A stretch of DNA of 64,000 nucleotides from DASRIA01 sp963816975 (GTDB lineage: Bacteria > Actinomycetota > Thermoleophilia > Solirubrobacterales > JBBDJG01), in assembly GCA_963816975.1 (NCBI GenBank), contig CAWFMD010000006.1:310001-374000 (forward strand), written 5' to 3'. The position numbers and the translations under genes are program-made. A model generated the notes under the pieces. It did not search any database. It saw only the letters and a program-made list of their open reading frames with translations, and was not told where the DNA came from. Positions 24,628 through 32,591 of the stretch are shown one piece after another. Each line of letters starts with the position of its first letter. Positions within the stretch are counted from its first letter, which is position 1.

Positions 24628-25821
24628 ATGAAGATCACCTACCTGGCGCCATTCGACGTTCAGGTCCCGCGGGTGGATCGGCAATGCATTGTCTACTTCT
24701 GCGCGGCATTGGCCCGCATCGGTGTGGATGTTGAGCTTGTTGCAATGCGCATCTGCCTCTCACCACATGAGGCGCGCAGCGCGGATCCGCTCGCTCACTA
24801 CAGATTGCGGGAGCGCCCTACTCTCCGCCTCGTTCGGGTGCCGGTGAGACAGGACAGCAGCGATCGCTGGATCGGGCTCAACAGACTGGTGGTTCATACG
24901 CGCGAAGCGTTTCGAGCAGTCCTCACAAGGCCGACGAACAGGCCACACGCGTTCTATACGAAGAACTACAGCACCGCGCTCATGCTCATCCTGGTCAGGA
25001 GGCTTTTTTTCTCTTCAGCCATGATCGCCTTCGAGGCACATCTGCCTCCGACGGGCCGGTTACAACGCTTCGTCCTTCGTCGGGCGGACCGCGTGATCGC
25101 CAACAGTCACGCGCTCGCGTCCACTCTGCGAGATCGGGGCCATGTGTCGCCGCGCCGAATTCTGGGCATCCACCAGGGCGTCGATGTCGACGTGGTCGAT
25201 GCGCTGCGCCTCTCAAAGGCGGAGAGCCGGGCTCGAACTGGCCTTCCGAATGACAAGAGACTCATCGTCTATACGGGCAAGATCCACGTCGGACATCGTG
25301 AAACCGAGTACCTGTTGGATGCTGCCAGGGCACTGGAAGGCCACAAAAACATCCTCTTCGTCATGGTCGGCGGCCGCGCGGACCATGTTGCGCACTTCAA
25401 CGATCGCGTAGCGAGCGAGCAAAGGCGGAATGTACATTTCGTCGGCTTCATCCCTCCCAGCGAGGTGCAGAACTACCAGTTCGCCGCCGACGCGCTTGCT
25501 CTCTACTACCCCACGGGAATGAACGTCGGTCCCTACCTCTCGCCCGGGAAGCTGTTCGACTACATGGCCGCCGGCCGCCCGATCGTCTGCTCCGATCTAC
25601 CCGTGCTTCGGGAGATACTCGGTCCACAGCCGGCTGCTGTCCTCGTCCCGCCGGATGCGCCGGACGTTCTTGCCCGGGAGATCCTGAGCCTCCTCGGCGA
25701 CTCCGCGCGTGCGGAGCGCCTGTCGCAAGATGCCCGCTCGCGGGTCAGCCGGTTCACATGGACGATGAGGGCGCACGCAGTGGCGGAGTTCATTGCTTCC
25801 GACGTAGATGGGCCGAGGTAG
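24628..25821 (+). CDS. GT4-like glycosyltransferase
   Basis: This 397-residue GT-B enzyme has an N-terminus MKITYLAPFDVQVPRVDR, DRVIANSHALASTLRDRG in the acceptor domain, and the donor domain RLIVYTGKIHVGHRETEYLL, HFVGFIPPSEVQNYQFAADA. The nucleotide-sugar end is LSPGKLFDYMAAGRPIVCSD, but the usual E-x7-E reads as P-G-K-L-F-D, with Lys-Leu-Phe-Asp-Tyr as in the GT4_WbuB-like branch. It adds one sugar to a lipid-linked oligosaccharide in the cytoplasm. Its codons are much less GC-rich than those on either side, a sign of recent transfer. Its 3' end overlaps the next gene by 14 bp. Confidence 0.88.
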   Translation: MKITYLAPFDVQVPRVDRQCIVYFCAALARIGVDVELVAMRICLSPHEARSADPLAHYRLRERPTLRLVRVPVRQDSSDRWIGLNRLVVHTREAFRAVLTRPTNRPHAFYTKNYSTALMLILVRRLFFSSAMIAFEAHLPPTGRLQRFVLRRADRVIANSHALASTLRDRGHVSPRRILGIHQGVDVDVVDALRLSKAESRARTGLPNDKRLIVYTGKIHVGHRETEYLLDAARALEGHKNILFVMVGGRADHVAHFNDRVASEQRRNVHFVGFIPPSEVQNYQFAADALALYYPTGMNVGPYLSPGKLFDYMAAGRPIVCSDLPVLREILGPQPAAVLVPPDAPDVLAREILSLLGDSARAERLSQDARSRVSRFTWTMRAHAVAEFIASDVDGPR

Positions 25822-26890
25822 GACACTGCGCATCGTCTACGTGATCGGCGCGCGGCCGAACCTCGTGAAGATGGCGCCCGTGATCGGCGCGCTGCGGACG
25901 CGGGCGCCCGACTGGCGCCATGTGCTCGTGCACACCGGCCAGCACTACGACCCGGTGATGTCGCAGGTGTTCCTCGACGAGCTGGAGATGCCGGCGCCGG
26001 ACCACTTCCTGGACGTGGGCTCCGGCACCCACGCCGCGCAGACCGCGCGGGTGATGGAGCGGCTCGAGCCGGTGCTGGCGGCGGAGCACCCCGACCTGCT
26101 GATCGTCTCCGGCGACGTGAACTCGACGATGGCGGCGACCCTGGTGGCGGTGAAGTTGGGGATCCCGGTCGCGCACGTCGAGTCCGGCCTGCGCAGCTTC
26201 GATCGCACGATGCCCGAGGAGGTGAACCGGATCGTCACCGACCAGCTCTCCGACCACCTGTTCATCCACTCCGCGGAAGCGATCGACAACCTGCGCGGCG
26301 AAGGGGTCGCGGACGAGCGGGTGCACTTCGTCGGCAACACGATGATCGACACGCTGATGGCCCTCGAGCAGCGCTTTCGCGCGCGCGAAACGGCACGCGG
26401 TTTTGGCCGCGAGCAGGGCGGCTACCTGCTGGTGACGCTGCACCGTCCGAATCTCGTGGACGGGCCGCTGCTGGGGGAGGTCATCGCCCAGCTCGAGCAG
26501 GTCGCGCGGGAGCTACCGGTGCTGTTCCCGGTCCACCCCCGCACCCGGAAGATGCTGCGCGCGGCGGGCCTCGATGCGAACATCGGGCTGGTCGACCCGG
26601 TCGGCTACATGGACTTCCTGTCGCTCGAGGCGGACGCCGCCGCGGTGCTGACCGACTCGGGTGGCGTGCAGGAGGAGACGACCTACCTGGGCGTGCCGTG
26701 CTTCACGCTGCGCGACAACACCGAGCGGCCCGTGACGATCGCGCACGGGACCAACACGCTGCTGGGCCTGCGGCCGGAGCGGATCGCGGAGATCCCAGCG
26801 CTGCTGGGAGCGGGGCGAGCGCCCGCCGACCCGCCGCCGCTGTGGGACGGCCGGGCGGCGCAGCGGATCACGGATGTGATCGTCGGTTGA
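25808..26890 (+). CDS. wecB: UDP-N-acetylglucosamine 2-epimerase (non-hydrolysing)
   Basis: This 360-residue protein has all main family blocks: GARPNLVKMAPVIGAL, VHTGQHYDPVMSQ, GDVNSTMAATLVAVKLG, HVESGLRSFDRTMPEEVNR and TDQLSDHLF. After these come NTMIDTL, LVTLHRPNLVD (usually HRxEN, here HRPNL), FPVHPRTRK and LTDSGGVQEE. It interconverts UDP-GlcNAc and UDP-ManNAc, supplying a ManNAc-type sugar for the polysaccharide. The ATG lies inside the end of the glycosyltransferase gene. The stop overlaps the next start (TTGA), so three genes are translated in chain. The changed HRxEN position is at the allosteric/active site and worth checking, though variants are known. Confidence 0.93.
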   Translation: MGRGRTLRIVYVIGARPNLVKMAPVIGALRTRAPDWRHVLVHTGQHYDPVMSQVFLDELEMPAPDHFLDVGSGTHAAQTARVMERLEPVLAAEHPDLLIVSGDVNSTMAATLVAVKLGIPVAHVESGLRSFDRTMPEEVNRIVTDQLSDHLFIHSAEAIDNLRGEGVADERVHFVGNTMIDTLMALEQRFRARETARGFGREQGGYLLVTLHRPNLVDGPLLGEVIAQLEQVARELPVLFPVHPRTRKMLRAAGLDANIGLVDPVGYMDFLSLEADAAAVLTDSGGVQEETTYLGVPCFTLRDNTERPVTIAHGTNTLLGLRPERIAEIPALLGAGRAPADPPPLWDGRAAQRITDVIVG

Positions 26891-28029
26891 GCACCGACAG
26901 CACAGCGCGGCGAGTGCGGCGGCTGGCTGCCATGACCGTGCGCGACACGGTCAGGCGCCGGCCCGGCGCGCCAGGTACCGACGGCATCGACGCCGGCGTG
27001 CGCTGGCTGTGCCTGACCCACGACGTCACCGGCCGCCGCGGATGCTCCAAGGGCTACTCGCTGCTGCGCGGGTGGTTCCCGGCGTTCCCCGAGACCACCG
27101 GCTACATCATCGGCACCCTGCTCGACTATGCGCGTCGCACGGGGGACTCCTCCTGCACCGACCGCGCGCTCGAGCTGGGCGACTGGGAGGTCGCGGTCCA
27201 GTGCCCCGACGGGGGCGTGATGGAGGGGCTGCTGACGGCCGAGCCGAAGCCCTCGACGGTGTTCAACACCGGGATGGTGATCCACGGCTGGCTGGACCTG
27301 CGCGATGCCGTGCCCCGCGCCGAGCACCTGGAGGCCGCGGTGCACGCCGGCAACTTCCTGCGCTCCAACCAGGACGACGACGGCGTCTGGCGCGGAGCCG
27401 TGGAGTACCGCGGCATCCCGCACACCTACTGCGCGCGCGTGTCGTGGGCGCTGCTGCGGCTTGCGGAGGCGACCGGCGAGCAGTCCTACCGCGCGGCCGC
27501 CCGGCGCCAGCTCGACTGGGTGCTGCGGATGCAGCAGCAGAACGGATGGTTTGCGTCCTGCAACTTCATCCCCGGCCGCGACCCCAACACGCACGGCATC
27601 GCGTACACGCTGCGCGGCCTGGTCGAAAGCGCGGCGCTGCTCGACCACGAGCCCTACCTGGCCGCCGCGCGCCGCACCGCGGATGCGCTGATCGAGCGCC
27701 GGCAGGCGCTCGGCGGGCGCCTGCCGGCGACGTTCGACGCGCGCTGGAAGCCGTCCGCCCGCTACGAGTGCCTGACGGGCATCGCACAGCTGGGGGGCGT
27801 GTGGCTGCGGCTCTTCGAGCTCACCGGCGAGCGGCGGTACCGCGCGGCCGGCCTGGCGGCAGTGGAGCGGGCGGCGGCGCACCAGGAGCGCTCCTCATGG
27901 GCGCCGGTCGACGGCGCGCTACCGGGATCGTTCCCGGTGTACGGCCGCTACGCGCCGCTCCAGTTCCCCAACTGGGCGACCAAGTTCCTGGTCGACTCGC
28001 TGCTGCTGCGCGAGCGCCTGGCAGCCTGA
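26887..28029 (+). CDS. Putative alpha/alpha-toroid protein of the polysaccharide locus
   Basis: This protein of about 380 residues is made of repeated helix pairs with short G/W/Y motifs: KGYSLLRGWFPAFPETTGYI, DRALELGDWEVAVQCPDGG, NTGMVIHGWLDLRD, RVSWALLRLAEATGEQSYRA, QLDWVLRMQQQNGWFASC. This is the pattern of (alpha/alpha)6 barrels such as GH88/GH105, heparinase N-domains or AGE-type epimerases. No catalytic signature is certain. It sits in a chain with WecB, so it may act on the repeat unit or its sugars. TTG at 26887 makes a TTGA overlap with wecB; ATG at 26932 is an alternative. The last 82 bp overlap the next gene on the other strand. Confidence 0.72.
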   Translation: MSTDSTARRVRRLAAMTVRDTVRRRPGAPGTDGIDAGVRWLCLTHDVTGRRGCSKGYSLLRGWFPAFPETTGYIIGTLLDYARRTGDSSCTDRALELGDWEVAVQCPDGGVMEGLLTAEPKPSTVFNTGMVIHGWLDLRDAVPRAEHLEAAVHAGNFLRSNQDDDGVWRGAVEYRGIPHTYCARVSWALLRLAEATGEQSYRAAARRQLDWVLRMQQQNGWFASCNFIPGRDPNTHGIAYTLRGLVESAALLDHEPYLAAARRTADALIERRQALGGRLPATFDARWKPSARYECLTGIAQLGGVWLRLFELTGERRYRAAGLAAVERAAAHQERSSWAPVDGALPGSFPVYGRYAPLQFPNWATKFLVDSLLLRERLAA

Positions 28030-29162
28030 TCGGTGATCGCCAGGGCGGCGAACATCCACGCCTGCGTCCAGCGCATGAACAGGCGCGAGTCGACCCGCCG
28101 GCGGTGGCGCCGGTACCGGTAGCGCCCGCGCGCCGGGTCCCACATCAGCTCGTCCACGCGGCGCAGCAACGGCTCCGCCGCGGCCGGCGCGAGATCGGAG
28201 TCCTCGCCGAACAGCGTCGCGAAGATCGCTGCCGCCGCGTAGTTGTGGGGGTCGATCGGGTACAGGCGCCCCGGGTAGTAGTTGAGCAGTCCGTCGGCGC
28301 GCAGGAACTGACGGCTCAGGTAGCCGCGCATCCGCTCGACCGCACCCCGGAAGAGGTCGCCGTCGACCTGCGGGTTGAACTGCGCGATCGCGGTCGCGCA
28401 GGCGATCACGTACAGGTGGTGGAAGCAGTCGGCCCAGGCGCCCGAGGAGTGGTCGGAGTACGGCAGATACCCGCGCGCATCGACCGCCCGCATGGTGGTG
28501 GAGGCGGCGCGCGCGGCATCCGCGAGCCACTCGGGGCGATCGAGTGCGAGGCCGCCCGCGGTCAGCGCCGCGCAGCCCAGCAGGTTCGCGTTGTGCGTGT
28601 TGATCGACCCGCCCGAGAAGTAGGCGAGAAACTCCCCCGATGCGTTCGTGGCGCGATGCCGGACCCGGTAGTAGTCGAGCGCCGCTTCGACCAGGCCCCG
28701 GTGCTGGGGCTGCTCGAGCAGCGCGAAGACCGCAAAGGCGCCGGGCACGATCGTCGAAGCACGCCGCGGGTTGACCCCGCCGCCGCGCGTCGCCCACGTG
28801 TAGTCGTAGCCCCAGTGGGCTCCGCCGCCGGGCTCACGGGTCGCCAGCGCGGCCAGGCGCGCGGCCATCCGGGCAGCGTCGTCGGGCCGGTCGCGGAAGC
28901 GGTAGCCGAAGTATGCGCAGGCGTACAGCTTGGGGTCCTCGATCGGCACCACGCGCAGGGCCCGGCGCAGTCGGTCGGGCGCCAGCCGCGACCCGGCCTT
29001 CGACAGCACGAACTGCGGGAGCCACCACCGCTCGGGGATCGCCCGGAACAGCGGCGCGTTCGGCAGGTCGAACGGGTCCCAGCCGCGGTAGTCGTGGCGG
29101 CGCAGCAGCGCGTCCAGCCGCTCAACGCGCGCGGGCATCCACGCGCCGGCGTCAGCCGACAC
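27948..29162 (-). CDS. Second putative alpha/alpha-toroid protein
   Basis: This protein of about 404 residues starts MPARVERLDALLRRHDYRGW (after an optional eight-codon GTG lead) and contains DPFDLPNAPLFRAIPERWWL, HWGYDYTWATRGGGVNP, SGGSINTHNANLLGCAAL, YLPYSDHSSGAWADCFHHLY, LLNYYPGRLYPIDPHNYAAA and MRWTQAWMFAALA. The His/Trp/Asp-rich loops on a helical scaffold again suggest an (alpha/alpha) barrel like heparinase, AGE or GH-type enzymes. The GTG lies 9 bp inside the carbamoyltransferase stop, so the two genes are coupled. The last 25 or so residues (SRSSSESTRNLVAQLGNWSG) lie antisense to the plus-strand toroid gene and look like readthrough after loss of the original stop. Confidence 0.72.
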   Translation of the reverse strand: MSADAGAWMPARVERLDALLRRHDYRGWDPFDLPNAPLFRAIPERWWLPQFVLSKAGSRLAPDRLRRALRVVPIEDPKLYACAYFGYRFRDRPDDAARMAARLAALATREPGGGAHWGYDYTWATRGGGVNPRRASTIVPGAFAVFALLEQPQHRGLVEAALDYYRVRHRATNASGEFLAYFSGGSINTHNANLLGCAALTAGGLALDRPEWLADAARAASTTMRAVDARGYLPYSDHSSGAWADCFHHLYVIACATAIAQFNPQVDGDLFRGAVERMRGYLSRQFLRADGLLNYYPGRLYPIDPHNYAAAAIFATLFGEDSDLAPAAAEPLLRRVDELMWDPARGRYRYRRHRRRVDSRLFMRWTQAWMFAALAITDQAARRSRSSSESTRNLVAQLGNWSGA

Positions 29163-30918
29163 TCGCGTATTGCCCGGTCGTCTCCCGGCGTGCGCGCGCT
29201 GCCTCGGACTCGTTGACGACGAGGTAGTCGCCGATCGCGAGCGCATCGAGGTTTGCCGCCAGAAACGCCCGCACGGCCTCGTTGGGCGTGCAGATGATGG
29301 GCTCCTCGTGCATGTTGAAGCTCGTGTTGATCAGCGACGGAATCCCGGACAGCTCGTGGTAGTGCGTGAGCATCGCGTGGATCGAGGGATTCACGTCGCG
29401 CGTGACCAGCTGCGGGCGAGCCGTGCCGTCCACGTGCACGCACGCGGGTGACTGGCGGCGCATGTCGGCGGTCGCATCGAAGGTGATGGTCATGAACTCC
29501 GCCGTGTGCTCGGCGCCGGCAACGCCGGTGTAGGCCTCGCTCGCCCGCTCGGCCAGAGTGACGGGCGCGAACGGCATGAACTCGGAGCGCTGCAGCTGCT
29601 TGTTGAGCCAGTCGTTCGCGGCCGGGTCCTGCGCGTGGTAGAGGATCGAGCGGTTGCCGAGCGCCCGCGGCCCGAACTCCATGCGGCCCTGGAAGCGGGC
29701 GATGATGTGGCCCTCGTGCAGCAACTCCGCGAGCCGCCGCTCGAGGCGGCCGCCCGGCAGCTCCTCGAATGCCAGCCCCGCTGCCTCGAGCGCCGCGCGA
29801 ATCTGAGCGGGGGAAAACTCCGGGCCGAGATAGACGTCCCTGAGCCGGTAGGGCCCGAACGGCCGTCGCCGGTGCGCGGCGAGGATCGCGGCACCGAGCC
29901 CGGTGCCCTCGTCGCCCATCGCCGGCTGCACGAAGATGCGCTTGAAGCCCAGCTCCTTGACGCGCTGGTTGAGCTTCACGTTGGCGAACACGCCGCCCGC
30001 GACCACGACGTTGTGGCGCTCGGGATCGGGCACGTGCCGCGCGATCAGCGCGAGCACGTCGCGCTCGAGGATGTGCTGGATCGCCGAGGAGATCTCCTCG
30101 CGGCTCCAGCGGCCGAAGCGCGTGTGGCGCAACTCCCGCAGGCGCTCGAGCTGGCGCTGCTCGTCGGCGGTGTGGATCAGGTGGAACCAGTTCTCGCGCG
30201 CGCCGCGCGTGTATTGGGCGCGAAACCACGCGTCGAGCTCGCCGACCAGCTCGGGCGGCGGCGCGGCGTAGGCGGCCAGCCCGGTGACCTTGCCGGGATG
30301 CTTGTCGGGATGGAAGCCGAGCATCGCGGTCACGACCTCGTAGGCCTGGCCGGAGATCTGCTCGCTCTGGAAGTAGCGGGCCGTGATCTCGATGGAGGGT
30401 CCGCGGCCACGCCCAACCACCGCCGACAGCAGGTCGCCGACGCCGTCCACCGACACGATCACCGCCTCGTCGAAACCCGCGCAGTAGTAGGCGGAGGCCA
30501 TGTGGCAGAAGTGGTGGTCGAGCGCCAGGTCGACCGGCCGGCCGGCGAAGTAGCGCGTGTCGATCGACAGGCGATGCAGGTCGCGGTCACGCTTGACCTT
30601 CTTGCGGGCCCACAGGCGCGCCACCTCCCCCAGCCGCGGGCCGAGGGGAGGCGAGAACAGGCCCCGGCGCGCACTGGTGCCGATGTACTCCAGCTCCCTG
30701 CGGATCCGCCGGCGGGTCCCGAGCCGGGCGATCGCGAGTGTCGCGTGGTCGAGGTCGTAGCGGGCGGCCGCGTGCTCGAACGTGCGATGCGGCATGCCGC
30801 GCTGCAGCTTCACGCGCGTGAAGCGCTCCTCGCTCGCGCAGAAGACCGGCTGGCCGCCGTCGTCCACCAGGCAGAGGCTGGAGCCATGGCTCTTGTTGAT
30901 GCCGGCGGCGTTGACCAT
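29152..30918 (-). CDS. Carbamoyltransferase (NodU/CmcH/TobZ family)
   Basis: This 588-residue protein shows the two-domain family plan. A Kae1-like N-domain has INKSHGSSLCLVDDG, SEERFTRVKLQRGMP, DHHFCHMASAYYCAGFDEAV, then VSVDGVGD. The YrdC-like C-domain has GRMEFGPRALGNRSILYHAQ, FMPFAPVTL, and INTSFNMHEEPIICTP. The enzyme uses carbamoyl phosphate and ATP to put a carbamoyl group on a hydroxyl; in polysaccharide loci it decorates a sugar. A TAGGAT box and GGGAGGGA ribosome site precede the ATG. It leads a two-gene minus-strand unit with the toroid gene. Confidence 0.93.
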   Translation of the reverse strand: MVNAAGINKSHGSSLCLVDDGGQPVFCASEERFTRVKLQRGMPHRTFEHAAARYDLDHATLAIARLGTRRRIRRELEYIGTSARRGLFSPPLGPRLGEVARLWARKKVKRDRDLHRLSIDTRYFAGRPVDLALDHHFCHMASAYYCAGFDEAVIVSVDGVGDLLSAVVGRGRGPSIEITARYFQSEQISGQAYEVVTAMLGFHPDKHPGKVTGLAAYAAPPPELVGELDAWFRAQYTRGARENWFHLIHTADEQRQLERLRELRHTRFGRWSREEISSAIQHILERDVLALIARHVPDPERHNVVVAGGVFANVKLNQRVKELGFKRIFVQPAMGDEGTGLGAAILAAHRRRPFGPYRLRDVYLGPEFSPAQIRAALEAAGLAFEELPGGRLERRLAELLHEGHIIARFQGRMEFGPRALGNRSILYHAQDPAANDWLNKQLQRSEFMPFAPVTLAERASEAYTGVAGAEHTAEFMTITFDATADMRRQSPACVHVDGTARPQLVTRDVNPSIHAMLTHYHELSGIPSLINTSFNMHEEPIICTPNEAVRAFLAANLDALAIGDYLVVNESEAARARRETTGQYASVG

Positions 30919-30937
30919 CCAGGTCCCTCCCGCGCGG

Positions 30938-30943
30938 ATCCTA
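30938..30943 (-). promoter_or_regulatory. -10 element TAGGAT of the carbamoyltransferase gene
   Basis: TAGGAT on the minus strand lies 19 nt before the ATG and just upstream of GGGAGGGA. This is the leadered version of the TAGGNT promoter seen elsewhere in the window. Confidence 0.45.
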
Positions 30944-30964
30944 ACTGCTGGCCGACGGTTCGGG

Positions 30965-31621
30965 TCAGCGCTGCTCCACAGTCGCTTCGACCTTGTCGAG
31001 CCGCGAGATCAGGCGGGTGGCAGGCACCCCAACCGCGATGTGATCGGGCGGTACATCCTCAACGACGACGGCGTTCGCGCCCACCTCCGCCCGGTCGCCC
31101 ACAGTTACCTTCCCGATCACCTTGGCGCCGGCCCACAGTGACACGTCATCCCCGACCTGAGGCCCGCCTCCGAGGGTGACTCCTTGGCAGATCAACACTC
31201 GCTCACCGATACGAGTGCCCTTGCCCACCACCACACCCATGCCGTGGTACAGGTAGATGCCTCGCCCGATCTCGGCGTGCGGGGAGATATCGGCGTGCGT
31301 GATCACCTTCGCCAGCGCATGCACGCCCTCGGCCAGCCCGCGCGCCCGGTGTCCAGAAAGGAAGTGCGATACGCGGTAGAGGAACACCGCCTGCACACAG
31401 TTGTCTCCCATCATCAGCTGTATGACGTAAGGCATCGAAAGGCGGGCACGACCGGAGGGAAGCACCCGTTTGGCCTCATGCTTCCTCATCAGGTCGTACT
31501 TGAAGTCGAACCGCAACGGCGAACGCACAAGGACCGCGACGGTGAGAGACACGACCAGCCAGGTCAGGATCGGTGCACCAAGAGCCACTGCGTAGACGAT
31601 CAATAACTGGACGATGGACAT
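30965..31621 (-). CDS. Serine acetyltransferase-like hexapeptide-repeat acyltransferase
   Basis: This 218-residue protein has an N-terminal membrane segment (VQLLIVYAVALGAPILTWLV) and a helical CysE-like part (VFLYRVSHFLSGHRARGLAE). The left-handed beta-helix follows: ADISPHAEIGRGIYLYHGMG, VGKGTRIGERVLICQGVTLG, AGAKVIGKVTVGDRAEVGAN, VPPDHIAVGVPATRL. The catalytic His is in LYHGMGVVVG. The N-terminal membrane anchor separates it from house-keeping CysE and is typical of polysaccharide O-acetyltransferases. It probably acetylates a sugar at the membrane. Base use is less GC-rich than the carbamoyltransferase beside it. Confidence 0.83.
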   Translation of the reverse strand: MSIVQLLIVYAVALGAPILTWLVVSLTVAVLVRSPLRFDFKYDLMRKHEAKRVLPSGRARLSMPYVIQLMMGDNCVQAVFLYRVSHFLSGHRARGLAEGVHALAKVITHADISPHAEIGRGIYLYHGMGVVVGKGTRIGERVLICQGVTLGGGPQVGDDVSLWAGAKVIGKVTVGDRAEVGANAVVVEDVPPDHIAVGVPATRLISRLDKVEATVEQR

Positions 31622-31743
31622 ACCTGAATGCCGTGATCGAGGTCAAGCTTGCACGATCGCGCCATTGTGGCATCCATCGCGTGGATGAGCCGGGAGGGTG
31701 ACCCCCGTTCCCTTCGATTCCCCTGTGGGAAACTGACCGCGAC

Positions 31744-32580
31744 GTGCTCGTTGGCCCAAGACTCGACAGGCTGGCCCGGCTGCTCAACCGAGCCGGTCTG
31801 TCATCGCTCAATCACATTGCGAGGAACGTGATCAAGCGTGTTACCCGGGACACGCTCAGCGTGAAGGTCGACGGCCTCGTGATCCAGGGGCCAACGGCGA
31901 GTCGACGGGTCCTTGTCCAACTGAGGGAAGGAACTCTCGAACCGTACGAGGCAGAGCTGTTTGAGGCCGCGATCAAACCGGGCATGACTGTTCTCGACCT
32001 GGGTGCGAACATCGGCTACTACACGCTGCTGGCAGCCCGCAGGGTCGGTACCACCGGCAGGGTTTTCGCGTTCGAGCCCGATCCGCGAACCGTGCAGAGC
32101 CTGCGCAGCAACATCCGATCCAACGGATTTGAGAACGTCACCGTTCTGGAGCGCGCAGTATCTGACCGCGCCGGCACTCGCGATTTCTTCCTGAGCGATA
32201 CCGCGTCCCACAGCGGTCTTGGCCGTTCAATGGCTGAGCAGTCCATTACTGGAGTCACGACCGTTCAGAGCACTTCGATCGATGAAGTTCTCGATGGCGC
32301 CACGGTAGCCGTGATCAAGATGGACATCGAAGGCGGCGAGGTTGCGGCGCTGCGTGGAATGGAGCGCACTCTGGCCGGCGCCGGTCGTGTGAGCTTGTTC
32401 ATCGAGGTCAACGAGGCCGCCCTTGCCGCCCACGGATCATCCGCGGCCGAGCTGGTCGGCCAGCTTGAGTCTCTGTTCGATGAGGTAGGCGTGATCGATG
32501 AGAAGCGTCGAGCCCTCACAGACCTGGTGATCGAAACGTTCGCCGGTCAAGCGAATCTCCTCTGCCGTCGACGGAGATGA
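31744..32580 (+). CDS. FkbM-family methyltransferase
   Basis: This 278-residue SAM-dependent enzyme has motif I VLDLGANIGYYTLLAAR at about 83-99, the acidic SAM-ribose residue in VFAFEPDPRTVQSLRSNI, and the FkbM hallmark VIKMDIEGGEVAALRGM. The family O-methylates sugars and antibiotics; here it probably methylates a sugar of the repeat unit. The start is GTG. It is divergent from the acyltransferase and converges on the asparagine synthase with stops 11 bp apart. Base use again is lower in GC. Confidence 0.9.
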   Translation: MLVGPRLDRLARLLNRAGLSSLNHIARNVIKRVTRDTLSVKVDGLVIQGPTASRRVLVQLREGTLEPYEAELFEAAIKPGMTVLDLGANIGYYTLLAARRVGTTGRVFAFEPDPRTVQSLRSNIRSNGFENVTVLERAVSDRAGTRDFFLSDTASHSGLGRSMAEQSITGVTTVQSTSIDEVLDGATVAVIKMDIEGGEVAALRGMERTLAGAGRVSLFIEVNEAALAAHGSSAAELVGQLESLFDEVGVIDEKRRALTDLVIETFAGQANLLCRRRR

Positions 32581-32591
32581 TCCTCGACCGA

